A stretch of 36,994 bases of DNA, from positions 1 to 36,994 of the forward strand of contig CAYMDH010000038.1 in assembly GCA_964389205.1 (NCBI GenBank). The letters run 5' to 3'. Below are positions 1-10,220 of this stretch, in pieces. Positions within the stretch are counted from its first letter, which is position 1. Each line of letters begins with the position of its first letter. Under the pieces are notes generated by a model, which did not search any database, was not told where the DNA came from, and saw nothing but the letters and a program-made list of their open reading frames with translations. This DNA comes from Leptobacterium sp964389205. GTDB taxonomy: Bacteria; Bacteroidota; Bacteroidia; Flavobacteriales; Flavobacteriaceae. Both the position numbers and the translations under genes were made by a program.

Positions 1-102
1 TACACTGCTCAGTTTAATCCGGCACGAGTGGTTCACTTTATCCGAATTTTCCACTTTGGTTCTTTTTGATTAATTATCTAATTTAATGAAATGCTAACTT
101 AA
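1..102. mobile_element. Probable end of an IS21-like insertion sequence (partial)
   Basis: The first 60 bases hold three imperfect copies of a short motif: GCTCAGTTTAATCCGG at 7-22, GTTCACTTTATCCG at 31-44 and TTCCACTTTGG at 49-59. Multiple short repeats of the form TGGCTCAnTTTnnnCCGG are what I recall from the ends of IS21-family (istA/istB) elements in Bacteroidetes; this is recognition from memory, not a search. No transposase coding sequence is in the window. The exoprotein reading frame resumes immediately after an in-frame TAA at 100-102, so the junction probably lies near 90-105. The outer boundary and target-site duplication cannot be fixed without the other side of the element. Confidence 0.55.
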
Positions 103-2679
103 GATGTATATATTACCTTATCAAATTATAGTATCCCGAGTGTTTTCTTTTCTAATGACGGTGGAAGCACATGGACTGATATTAGTGGAAATTTAGAAGT
201 AAACCCTGACGGAACAGGTGCTGGACCATCTGTACGTTGGATAAACATCGTTGGAAATAGTGATTTATTTTTACTAGGAACCAGTACAGGGCTTTTTGGT
301 ACAACTACACTCAATGGTGCTTCAACAGTTTGGAATCAAGTAGATCCAAACGGTATAGGTAATGTTGTTGTAGAACAAATTCGTTCTAGAGCAGATGGTT
401 TAGTAGTAGCAGGAACTCATGGTAATGGGTTGTACAGTGCTTCCTTTGAAGTGAGTACACCAGCAATAATTGTTGCTAATCCTCTACCAAATCTTGATTT
501 AGCTGCTAATGATGCAGATGTACAAATAAATGTTGAAAATGTATTCTCTTCGGAAGAAACACCACCACTTCCAATAACGATTACTGTAGAAGACAATAGT
601 AATACTGCATTGGTTACAGCCAATATTTCTGGAAATACCTTAACACTATCATTAGTTCCTGATGCTTTTGGTACCGCTATAATTACATTACGAGGAGAGG
701 ATACCAATAGTGCATTTGCAAATTCTTCTTTTACTATAAATGTATCTCCACCTCCTATTGATACCTTCCCACTTATTGTAGATTTTGAAGATGGGGGACT
801 GCCTTTAGGATGGGAAGCTAGTGGGGCCTTGCCTTGGATTGTAAATAGTTTAGGAATTCCTTCTGGTGGTACCGGACCTCTAGGAGATAATACGCAACCG
901 GATGGGAGTGGTTTTTATATATATACAGAAGCTACAGGACCTAATCCTGGAGATCAGGGAGTTTTACTTTCTCGAGATATTGATTTAACTTCTCTGAACA
1001 GTCCAATCATGAATGTGTTTTATCATATGTTTGGAGCAGGAATTGGTTCATTAGATGTTGAAGTTGTAGATTTAACTAATTCAAGTACTGTTACTAATGT
1101 GTTTACTATAACAGGTCAACAACAACTGGCAGCAGATGATCCTTATATTGAAGCTTTTTCAATAGATTTATCTGTATTTAGTTCTTCAGTAATTCAACTG
1201 AGATTTGTAGGAACCAGAGGAAATGCATTTACCAGTGATATTGCGATAGACGATATCAGTGTTTCTGAGCGTTCAGGAGATGATTTAGGAGTAACGGCTA
1301 TTGAAGTATCTGGAGATCCATTTTTCTCAAATGCTGAAACTGTAACAGTAACAGTAACAAATTTTGGTACCACTCCGCAATCTAATTTCCCAATATCATA
1401 TATTCTTGATGGAGGTGCCCAAATTGATGAAACTTTTACAGAAACCATAGCAGGAAATAGTACCGCTACCTATTCATTTACAACTTTAGCAGATTTATCT
1501 GCTGCTGGAAATCATACTATTACTGCACTTACTGGTTTGGTTGGAGATGCTAATGCATCCAATGATAGCTTTACTCAAGATTTCAATACAGTTCCTATAA
1601 TTTCTAGTTTTCCTTATGTAGAAGACCTAGAAAATGTAACAGGCGCGTTACCATTAGGATGGGCAATTGACGGTACTGTAGTTTGGGCATTAAATTCTGG
1701 AACAACACCATCAGGAGGTACAGGTCCTTCAGTAGATAACACTATCGGAGATGCAACTGGAACTTATATTTTTTCTGAAACTTCAGGTCCTGTTGAAGGA
1801 GATGAGGGAGCATTTACTACTGGAGCCTTTGATGTTTCTGGCTTAGCTACACCAACATTAGAGTTTTTCTATCATATGTTTGGAGTGGGAATTGGTTCAT
1901 TAGACGTAGAAGTTATGGATGTTACTAATAATACAGTAACCAATGTATTTACTTTATCAGGACAACAACAAGTTGCTCAAACAGATCCTTATCTGCAAGC
2001 AAGAGTTGATTTGTCCCCTTTTTCAAGTAGTATCATTCAGTTGCGTTTCATTTCTACCAGAGGAGTAGATTTTACTGGAGATATAGCAATTGATGATGTT
2101 TCTATATTCAATTTACCAGATAATGATTTGGCAATAAATAATATTGCTACTCCGCCAGTAACTGCTAATGGTAGAACAAATGAAGTAATTATAGAAATAA
2201 TCAATCAAGGAGCATTAGCTCAATCAAATTTTAATGTGGCATATCAATTTCCTGGAGAAGCAGCTGTAGTAGAAACGTTTACAGGAACAATACAACCAGG
2301 TGAGACAGCTACCTTTACATTTGCGCAAACCTTTACGCTAACTAATATTATTGGAGGATATACGTTTGATGCATTAGGTGATGCAAACGCAACTAATGAT
2401 TTACAGGAATTTACTGGTTTTTCATTGGTAGCAGTAGTTAATGCATTCCCTTATGAAGAGAGTTTTGAAAGTGGTATTGGAGGATGGTTTCCAGCATTAG
2501 AAACAGGTGTGTTAAATTCTTTTGAGTTAGGAACACCTTCTACTACTAATATTAACGGAGCTTCTGATGGTACTCAGGCTTGGGTGACTAGTCTTACGGG
2601 TAATTACTTTAATAATGAACAATCATCAATACTAGCTCCTGGGTTTGATTTTACTACTGTAGATGATCCAGCCTTTTGA
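103..2679 (+). pseudogene. T9SS exoprotein, 5'-truncated fragment (BNR-like, MAM-like and CARDB-like modules)
   Basis: This is the surviving front part of a large secreted protein. The frame is open from 103, just after a TAA, and has no signal peptide or convincing start codon; TTG at 430 gives the longest conventional call. Residues encoded at 103-430 look like the end of a BNR/sortilin-type propeller (SNDGGSTWTDISGNLE, then GTHGNGLYSASF). A cadherin-like segment follows (about 450-750). Then come two MAM-like modules (about 765-1270 and 1600-2110), each followed by a CARDB-like beta-sandwich, and the start of a third module (from about 2430). The frame closes at TGA 2677-2679 in the middle of that third module. 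The same protein continues in another frame from 2676. I infer inactivation by loss of the 5' end to the IS plus a frameshift. Confidence 0.75.
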
Positions 2680-4787
2680 TAGATATTAATTACGATATAG
2701 AAATAAATTTTGATGGAGCTATTCTTCAATCTTCAGTTGATGGAGGAATAAGCTGGCAAAATGTTGGAGAACTTGGCGATGAACCTAATTGGTACAATGC
2801 TGCCAACTTAGGAAGCCTTGCTTTTGCGAGTACAAGTACAGATTCATGGACAGGTACTACTGGAGAATATGTTCTGGCAATTAATGATCTTGAAGGATTA
2901 AATGATGAAACTTTTGTTGCATTGCGAATTGTATTTGGTTCAGACGGTTCTGCAACACAGGAAGGTTTTGCTTTTGATAATGTACGTATTGTTAGCAATC
3001 AAGATTTATTACAGATTGTATGTCCTGATGATATTGTAGTCTCTAATGATCCTGGAGTATGTGAGGCCTTAGTTACTGTACCTCAACCAGGTTTCCTTAA
3101 CCCAACAGGAACGGTAGAATTCACAAATTCTATAAATGATGAAATCAATACAGATATCTCTGCGATTTTTGATGTGGGAACTACTGTGGTTACATGGACA
3201 GCTACAGATGCTTCAGGTATTGTAAGAACCTGTACGGTTAGTGTAACTGTTAATGATACAGAAGCACCAGAAATTACAGGAGACATTTTAGATGTAACGT
3301 TAGATGCAGATCCTGGGAGTACATTTGCCATTTACGACTATGATGTACAGTTTTCTGACAATTGCGAATTAGAAGCACAAATTACACAGTCTGGAAGTCA
3401 ATTCTTAGTTGATGGAAATTTTGTAGTTTGCCCTTCAGGGCCAAATAGTTATTTAAGAGTTTTTGAATTAAATGAATTTGGAATAGATAGAGACTTTCCA
3501 GTGACTAGCCTTGAATTTGGTATAGAAGAATCATCTGAATTAAATGGACAATTACCGCAGGTTACGGCTAATATTTATTTATATGACCCTGCGACACCAT
3601 TGCTTTTTGAAAACCTAACATTATTAGCTTCTCAAAACGCTGAAGTGCCTGCCGGAAACCTTCAAATACTTAATATTCCTTTTGAAAATACCATTATCCC
3701 TGCAGGTTCAACTGTAGTTGTTGAACTCTTTACAACAAGTGGTAATGACGGTGCTACACCAGTATTTACTATGGTTGGACAGCCTATAGATGCAACAGGT
3801 ATAAGTTACTTAGCATCTACTGCTTGTGGAGTAGATGAGCCTACTGATGTTGATGATGTTGGTTTAGGTGAGATTGATGCAGATTGGATTATCAATATTA
3901 ATGGAGGTAGTTCTGGATTAATTCAAACGGCAGGATTACCATCTGGAAGTGAATTTCCAATAGGAATTACGACCAATACTTTTGAGGTAACTGATCTTGC
4001 TGGTAATACTGCAACTGCTAGTTTTGATGTTGAAGTATTAAATAGTGACTTTTTATTACCAGATAATATTCAAGTTGAAGTAGTTTCTGAAACTTGCCCA
4101 GGATTAGAAAATGGGACTATCAATATTATAGTTTCTGAAACGCAATTTGAATATGTTGCTACAGTAACAGGAAATGGAGAAGATCTTAGTCAAACATTTA
4201 CTGAAACTACATCTTTTGAAGATTTGCCAGTAGGTGATTATGCAGTAACTATTTCTATTGAAGAGAGAGCATTTAGTCAACAATTTAACATAAGTGTAGA
4301 TCCAGCAGCAGAATTAGATATTGATTTTGATGGTGTACTTCCTGGAGTTACAGGAAGCGCAAATCAGAATACATTTAATATAGTTATTAATTCAGGAACA
4401 GGTCCTTTTAATGTAAGGTTAAATGGAGAATTGATCAGAACAACAAATGAAAGATCCTTTTCTATTGAAGTTGACGAATCTGGTTTATTAGAAATAGAAT
4501 CAGCAAGGTTGTGTGAAGGTGTTTTTGCTACTACGATTAATCTAGGGTTTAGTGATCTTGTTGCTTTTCCTAATCCAGTAATTAATGATCTAAATATTAC
4601 TATGCCGAGTACGGATATTAGTAATGTTCCAGTGAGTATTTTTAATATTACCGGACAGGAAATATTTAATCAAAACATAACCATTCGCAACAGTATTCTA
4701 AGTGTACCTTTTGGAACCTTACCTAATGGTACTTATTTTGTAAGATTAGAAATGGAATCACCTGTTGTACTTAAAATAATAAAATAG
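2676..4787 (+). pseudogene. T9SS exoprotein, 3' fragment after frameshift (HYR domain, type A sorting domain)
   Basis: This is the continuation of the upstream frame. At 2673-2678 a run of four T is followed by GA; one more T would read ...DDPAF-LIDINYDIEINFDGA... without interruption, so a single-base deletion explains the break. The fragment completes a module ending near EGFAFDNVRIV. It then carries an HYR domain (from IVCPDDIVVSNDPG, ending with TVVTWTATDASG and VNDTEAPEI) and another domain ending VTDLAGNTATASFDVEV. At the C terminus is a T9SS type A sorting domain (AFPNPVINDLNI ... LPNGTYFVRLE ... VLKIIK), normally removed on export to the cell surface. The only start is an internal TTG with no signal peptide, so this piece could not be exported alone. 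The lipoprotein gene starts 2 bp after its stop. Confidence 0.8.
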
Positions 4788-4789
4788 AT

Positions 4790-5500
4790 ATGAAAAATTT
4801 ATTAAATAAATACTTAAGCATTATACTTTTAAGTTTAATAACATTATCCTGTGGGGGAGGTGATGATGATGGAACGCCACCTCCACCAGAGAATATGGCA
4901 CCAGAAACTGTTGAAAATTTAATTTTCCCTTCTGAAAATTTATTATGTATTGATAATAATATCACATTTGATTGGTCAGACGCTATGGATCCAGATGGAG
5001 ATGTAGTAAGTTATATTGTATTAATAGCAAGAGACAGAGATCTTACAGAGGTAGAAGAAATGAGAACAGTTACTGAAAGTGAAGTAACTATTACATTAGA
5101 AAGGGCTACCCCATTTTATTGGAATGTTACTACGTTAGATCCAGATGGACTTGAAAGTGATCCTACTCCAACGCAAGCTTTTTTTACAGAAGGCGACGGA
5201 ATTGTAAATTATGTGCCGTTCACAGCAGCTTTAATAGCTCCTGAGAATGAAGGATTTGTTGACAGTGGTACTATTACCTTAATGTGGGAAGGAGGAGATA
5301 CCGATGTTGATGATGTTTTAACTTTTAATTTATTTTTTGGTACAGATATAGATAATTTACCCTTATTCCAAGGTGATATATCTGAAGAAATGTTTGATGT
5401 TGTAGCTGATCCTGCTACAACATATTTTTGGAGGATAGACACTACAGATGATGCTGGAGCAGAAAATGTAGGTCAAATCTGGACATTTACTACAAATTAA
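4790..5500 (+). CDS. Surface-type lipoprotein with two FnIII-like domains
   Basis: The 236-residue protein begins with a lipoprotein signal peptide: basic N terminus, hydrophobic stretch, and lipobox LSC at about residues 19-21. The Cys is followed by GGGDDDG, an acidic/glycine-rich stretch like the surface-export signal of Bacteroidetes lipoproteins, so outer-leaflet display is plausible. Two beta-sandwich repeats follow, each starting with a proline-rich linker and a DxDGD or DTDVDD motif and ending in a YFWRI/FYWNVTTLD-like strand, typical of FnIII folds. No catalytic motif is visible. It lies 2 bp after the broken exoprotein gene and ahead of a good hairpin terminator, so it was probably the second gene of that operon and may have lost its promoter through the IS insertion. 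Its molecular role is unknown. Confidence 0.85.
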   Translation: MKNLLNKYLSIILLSLITLSCGGGDDDGTPPPPENMAPETVENLIFPSENLLCIDNNITFDWSDAMDPDGDVVSYIVLIARDRDLTEVEEMRTVTESEVTITLERATPFYWNVTTLDPDGLESDPTPTQAFFTEGDGIVNYVPFTAALIAPENEGFVDSGTITLMWEGGDTDVDDVLTFNLFFGTDIDNLPLFQGDISEEMFDVVADPATTYFWRIDTTDDAGAENVGQIWTFTTN

Positions 5501-5552
5501 TTAAATGCTGGCTTTTTTAAAATAGAATAACAGGTTTAATAAATAGAATTAG

Positions 5553-5590
5553 AAAATACCAGAGGAGCTTGCTTCTCTGGTATTTTTGTT
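5553..5590 (+). terminator. Rho-independent terminator of the exoprotein-lipoprotein operon
   Basis: A 12-bp perfect stem, AAAATACCAGAG (5553-5564) with CTCTGGTATTTT (5575-5586), encloses a 10-nt loop. The T-rich tail follows directly, 52 bp after the lipoprotein stop codon. Confidence 0.85.
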
Positions 5591-5732
5591 ATGAGTATCT
5601 ATGAAAGAATAATAAAAAATAATTTTCATACGGTGTAGAACAAAAAGCTATTGATTTGATAATTAAATAGTGAGAAATGATTTTTAATCAATAACTTTCT
5701 ACGAAATTATTTTTTTTACTAAAACTCTTTGT

Positions 5733-8192
5733 TTGTTGCGGTTTTATAGTTTTCTTATTTTTATACTCTTTGTTTGTTTTTCAAACAAAAGCTTCACTCA
5801 AAATATCCTTCCTACAATTTTGGCAGAAGGAGATCTTTTTTACTGCCCTTTGAGTAGACAAAATATTGTTACCAATTTTGATGTCTTAGATCCAGACGAT
5901 ACGCAGGTAGAAGCTTTTTTTATACAAATATCTTTGGGATATGTTGAAGGAGAAGATTTTTTGGAACTCACAAATCCTCCTCCTGGAATTTTAGTAACTT
6001 TTAGTAGCCTAGAAGGGAGATTGACGCTAGAAGGTGTTGGTGGCGCTATGATAGATTATGATGCTATTATTGCAGCAGTTAACGATGTGATTTTTTTTAA
6101 TACTAATCCTAATAATACCACTAGTAAATCTTTTTCTTATACCATAGGGGATGCTAATTTTTTACCCTCAACAGGACATTTTTATCAATTTATTCCTGAT
6201 GTTGGAATTAGTTGGACAGCAGCAGAACAAGCAGCAAGTAATCTTACTTTTTTTGGCCTTCAAGGGTATCTAGCTACCTTAACTAGCGAAGAAGAAGCCC
6301 AATTTGCAGGGAATCAAATTACAGGTAATGGTTGGATAGGGGGTAGTGATGCTCAGAAAGAAGGTGTTTGGAGATGGGTAACAGGACCTGAAAATGGTCT
6401 TATTTTTTGGAATGGAGGCCCAAATGGTTCTACTCCTAATTTTGCCAATTGGAATACAGGAGAACCTAATCAATTTGGCAATGAAGATTATGCGCATATT
6501 ACAGCTCCCGGAGTTGGAATAGAAGGTTCTTGGAATGATTTAAGACTCGAAGGAGATCCAATTGGAGATTTTCGATCCATGGGGTATGTAGTTGAGTTTG
6601 GTGGTTTGCCAGGAGATCCTGAAATTAATATTTCGGCCAGTACCAATTTTCGTATTCCTAGTGTGCTTTCTATTTCTGAAAATATGAGTACATGTGGTCC
6701 GGTAGAAATAGATTTGACAGCAACAGTAGATGGCGACACTGTATTGTGGTTTGCATCTGAGACGAGTGACGTCATTCTACAAACAGGAATACCTTTTTCG
6801 GTAACGGCCACAACTACAACTACTTTTTGGGCACTGGCATCGGTAGATGGTTGTTTAACAGGACCTAGAACTCCAGTCACAATTACAGTTAATGAATTGC
6901 CAATTGCAAATGATGCAAGTTTAACTCAATGTGATATTGATGGCGTTTCAGATGGTTTGACGATATTTAATTTAAATGAAGTCAATGCAGCACTTACTAA
7001 TGGAGCCACAGATGTATCTATCCAATTTTTTACTTCTTTGGCTGATGCTGAAAATGAGATAGCCCCCATTGATGAAGTTGATAGTTTTGAAAATACTCAA
7101 AACCCACAAACACTTTTTGTACGCGTAATCGATAATTCTACTACCTGCTTTTCAATAGCAGAACTTGTTTTAGATGTTAGTACGTCAAATGCAAACGATG
7201 CCACTATTGAGGTTTGTAATGACGATGCAAGTCAGGATGGATTTCATCTTTTTACATTGAGTGACGCAAATAATGAAATCTTAAATGGAATTCCAAATAC
7301 AGATGGTTTTACTATTATATACTATGCATCTAGAGAAGATGCACTTAGGGAGATAAATGCCCTAGAAAATGATTATACTAATGTAATTCCTGGGAGCCAG
7401 CTAATTTATGCTCGTATAGAGGATAATAATAGTTGTTTTGGAATTAGTGAAGTTCAATTAATTGTTAATGAGATTCCTATCATTATAAACCCAGAGCAAG
7501 ATGTTATCTATTGTCTTAATTTTTTCCTGGAAACGATTACTTTAGAAAGCAACGTTTTTAATGACGATTCAGATCAATTTAGTTATAGCTGGTCTACAGG
7601 AGAAACTACCCAAAGTATTCAAGTAAATGAAACAGGAGTTTTTAGTGTAGAGATCACAAATTCTAATGGTTGTTCTGATATCCAAACGATTACTGTATTA
7701 CCTTCTAATATAGCCACCATTGATGAAATTATAATAAATGATGCTAGATCTAATAATACTGCTATAATCAATGTTTCGGGTGAAGGCGATTATGAGTTTG
7801 CTCTAGATTTTGTAGAAGGACCTTATCAGGATGAAAGTACTTTTGATAATATTATTTCAGGCTTACATACTGTTTTTGTGAGAGATCAAAACGGGTGTGG
7901 TATAGTATCTCAATTATTTTCTGTTATTATTGGATTCCCTAATTTTTTTACACCAAATGGAGATTCTTTTAATGATACATGGCAGGTTAATGGAGTAGGA
8001 AATGGTTTTAATGAAAGTTCTTTGATTTTTATTTTTGATCGTTTTGGAAAACTTATAGCTCAAATAAGCCCTAACAGCATAGGTTGGGATGGAACTCTTA
8101 ATGGGAATGATTTACCAGAAAGCGATTATTGGTTTAGAGTTCAACTAGAAGGTGGCAGGATACTTACAGGGCATTTTAGTTTAGTTCGTTAA
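5733..8192 (+). CDS. T9SS type B exoprotein with C-type lectin domain
   Basis: An 819-residue secreted protein. Residues about 3-22 form a signal peptide (hydrophobic run FLIFILFVCFS, then NKSFTQN). A cadherin-like region occupies about 25-140. A C-type lectin domain follows at about 147-292, with the hallmark pieces WIGGSD (201-206), an EPN motif (244-246) and WND (267-269), the residues that usually coordinate Ca2+ and sugar. Several Ig-like repeats lead to a C-terminal type B sorting domain (gliding motility-associated type) from about 735: FPNFFTPNGDSFNDTW, IFDRFGKLI, GWDGTLNGNDLPESDYWF. Known type B substrates reach the surface through T9SS; carbohydrate binding or adhesion is inferred. 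The frame has no ATG before the signal peptide. The start must be TTG at 5733 or 5736, since an in-frame stop lies at 5685-5687. Confidence 0.85.
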   Translation: MLRFYSFLIFILFVCFSNKSFTQNILPTILAEGDLFYCPLSRQNIVTNFDVLDPDDTQVEAFFIQISLGYVEGEDFLELTNPPPGILVTFSSLEGRLTLEGVGGAMIDYDAIIAAVNDVIFFNTNPNNTTSKSFSYTIGDANFLPSTGHFYQFIPDVGISWTAAEQAASNLTFFGLQGYLATLTSEEEAQFAGNQITGNGWIGGSDAQKEGVWRWVTGPENGLIFWNGGPNGSTPNFANWNTGEPNQFGNEDYAHITAPGVGIEGSWNDLRLEGDPIGDFRSMGYVVEFGGLPGDPEINISASTNFRIPSVLSISENMSTCGPVEIDLTATVDGDTVLWFASETSDVILQTGIPFSVTATTTTTFWALASVDGCLTGPRTPVTITVNELPIANDASLTQCDIDGVSDGLTIFNLNEVNAALTNGATDVSIQFFTSLADAENEIAPIDEVDSFENTQNPQTLFVRVIDNSTTCFSIAELVLDVSTSNANDATIEVCNDDASQDGFHLFTLSDANNEILNGIPNTDGFTIIYYASREDALREINALENDYTNVIPGSQLIYARIEDNNSCFGISEVQLIVNEIPIIINPEQDVIYCLNFFLETITLESNVFNDDSDQFSYSWSTGETTQSIQVNETGVFSVEITNSNGCSDIQTITVLPSNIATIDEIIINDARSNNTAIINVSGEGDYEFALDFVEGPYQDESTFDNIISGLHTVFVRDQNGCGIVSQLFSVIIGFPNFFTPNGDSFNDTWQVNGVGNGFNESSLIFIFDRFGKLIAQISPNSIGWDGTLNGNDLPESDYWFRVQLEGGRILTGHFSLVR

Positions 8193-8333
8193 AAATAGAT
8201 TTATATTTTACAAAAACATATATAAAACAAATCCAGATTCTGAAAAGTTTCAAAACCTGGATCATTGTAACTATTTTTTAAAAATAAGGGAAACTATTTG
8301 TGTCAAAAACACAAAAACTTTTAGTTCATTTTT

Positions 8334-10136
8334 TTAGTAACAATATTCGTTTTCTGCAGTTAGCTTTTCTGCAATTGTATTTCTTAACTCAATGATATTA
8401 GGGATATTAGTGTATTTTGTAAATCGTTTTAATCCCATAAGCATCATACGTTGCTCATCTCCTTCAGCAAAGGAAACAATCGCTTCTCTAGCTTTAGAAT
8501 TTATTTTTTCGATAGCGTGGAAAAGATTTAATTTGGCCATTGCAATTTGAGCAGTTTGTTTGTTTTCTCCAAAACGATTCACGTTTTTATCAGTTCTTAA
8601 AATGGCAGACTCTGCCATATAAATCTCAATTAAAATATCTGAAGCAGCTATCAATAATTGTTGATGCTCTTCTAGTTGAGGTCCGTATTTTTGAACGGCA
8701 GATCCTGCAACCATTAAGAAAACTTTTTTAAGCTTTTTAATAATATCTTTTTCTTCAGAAAGTAATGCAGAATAATCTGGCGTATCAAAAGAAGGAATAC
8801 CCATTAATTCATCAGCAACTTTCATAGCCGGTTCTAATAAATCAACATGGCCTTTCATTGCTTTCTTAACCAACATTCCAACAGCTAGCATTCTGTTAAT
8901 TTCATTAGTTCCTTCATATATTCTGGAAATTCGAGCATCTCTCCAAGCAGATTCCATTGGAGTATCTGCAGAGAATCCCATGCCTCCAAAAATTTGAATA
9001 CCTTCATCAGTTGTATTTTGACAATCTTCAGAAACAGCAACTTTCAAAATTGAACATTCAATAGCAAATTCTTCAACCCCTTTTAATTCTGCTTCTTGAT
9101 GATTATTCCCTTCAGAAACTCTAATTGTAATACGATCTTCAATATCTTTAGCAGCTCTGTAAGATGCAGATTCACCAACATAAGTAGCTGTTGCCATTTC
9201 AGCTAATTTAGATTTAATAGCACCAAATTTTGCAATAGGAGTTTTAAATTGAATACGTTCATTTGCGTATTTAACAGATTCTGTAATCACTCGTCTTTGT
9301 GCATCTAAACAAGCAGCTGCAAGTTTAATACGCCCTACATTTAATGCATTCATGGCAATTTTAAAACCATTTCCTCTTTCAGATAACATATTTTCAACAG
9401 GTACTTTGGTATCACTAAAGAATACTTGTCGAGTAGAAGAGGAGTGAATCCCTAATTTGTGTTCTTCTTCTCCTAAGGTTATTCCATTGCTAGGATCATT
9501 TTCAACAATAAAACCTGTAATATTTTTATCATCCTCTATTCTTGCAAAAACAATAAATAATTTGGCAAAACCAGCATTGGAAATCCACATTTTTTGCCCA
9601 CTAATTAGATAGTGTTTTCCATCCTCTGATAAAACAGCTTTTGTTTTACCACTGTTGGCATCACTACCAGCTCCTGGCTCTGTTAAACAATAAGCACCAA
9701 ACCATTCTCCAGTAGCCAATTTTGGAATATATTTTTTCTTCTGCTCTTCATTTCCATACAATACAATAGGCATGGTTCCAATACCTGTATGCGCTCCAAA
9801 AGCAGTAGCTATAGATCCTGTAGCTCCAGAGATATAATCTACAGTAAGCATGGTGGTTACAAACCCCATTCCTAGACCTCCATATTCTTCAGGAACTGAA
9901 ATTCCTAAAAGACCCAATTCACCTGCCTTAGCCATTACTTCTTCAGTAAGCGCATAATCTTTCTTTTCAAAACGCTCTTTATTAGGCCAAATTTCTCTAT
10001 CAACAAATTCTTTTACAGAATCACGCATCATTTTTTGTTCTTCTGAAAAATCTTCAGGAGTAAATACATCGTCAGCTTTTGTCTCCTTTACAAGAAATTG
10101 ACCGCCTCTGATTAAATCTTTATCTATAGTATCCAT
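8334..10136 (-). CDS. fadE: Acyl-CoA dehydrogenase (FadE-type, 600 aa)
   Basis: This flavoprotein oxidises acyl-CoA to trans-2-enoyl-CoA, the first step of beta-oxidation. The N-terminal helical domain, middle beta domain and C-terminal helical domain are present in order. The substrate/FAD-loop signature AYCLTEPGAGSDA is at 148-160 and RIYEGTNEINRM near 405-416, in which Glu408 is at the position of the catalytic base of medium- and very-long-chain enzymes. At 600 residues it is longer than the usual 380-400; the extra C-terminal helices (about 430-600) resemble the VLCAD/ACAD9-like extension and suggest long-chain substrates. It is the last gene of the marR-fadN-fadA-fadE operon, 84 bp after fadA. 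No signal peptide; cytoplasmic or membrane-associated. Confidence 0.93.
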   Translation of the reverse strand: MDTIDKDLIRGGQFLVKETKADDVFTPEDFSEEQKMMRDSVKEFVDREIWPNKERFEKKDYALTEEVMAKAGELGLLGISVPEEYGGLGMGFVTTMLTVDYISGATGSIATAFGAHTGIGTMPIVLYGNEEQKKKYIPKLATGEWFGAYCLTEPGAGSDANSGKTKAVLSEDGKHYLISGQKMWISNAGFAKLFIVFARIEDDKNITGFIVENDPSNGITLGEEEHKLGIHSSSTRQVFFSDTKVPVENMLSERGNGFKIAMNALNVGRIKLAAACLDAQRRVITESVKYANERIQFKTPIAKFGAIKSKLAEMATATYVGESASYRAAKDIEDRITIRVSEGNNHQEAELKGVEEFAIECSILKVAVSEDCQNTTDEGIQIFGGMGFSADTPMESAWRDARISRIYEGTNEINRMLAVGMLVKKAMKGHVDLLEPAMKVADELMGIPSFDTPDYSALLSEEKDIIKKLKKVFLMVAGSAVQKYGPQLEEHQQLLIAASDILIEIYMAESAILRTDKNVNRFGENKQTAQIAMAKLNLFHAIEKINSKAREAIVSFAEGDEQRMMLMGLKRFTKYTNIPNIIELRNTIAEKLTAENEYCY

Positions 10137-10220
10137 ATTTTATAGTATTTAGTATTTAGAATTCAGTGTTGAGATTATTTAATGATCATCTCTATACTCA
10201 TATCTAATATCTTTATTTAT

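Noticed and set aside
6279..6880. Antisense reading frames of 72 and 130 codons within the lectin exoprotein gene
   Set aside because: They are opposite a well-supported coding frame, have no recognisable domain and reflect its codon composition.
8200..8333. Hairpins between the lectin exoprotein and fadE (TTTGTGT/ACACAAA at about 8298-8316, and ATCCAG/CTGGAT at about 8231-8262)
   Set aside because: Stems are short or loops long and no T run follows at the right place, so neither is called as a terminator although a convergent terminator is expected here.
10137..10220. Separate promoter or small gene between fadA and fadE
   Set aside because: The 84-bp gap is AT-rich with a repeated TATTTAG but has no TAnnTTTG box or hairpin that would split the operon.
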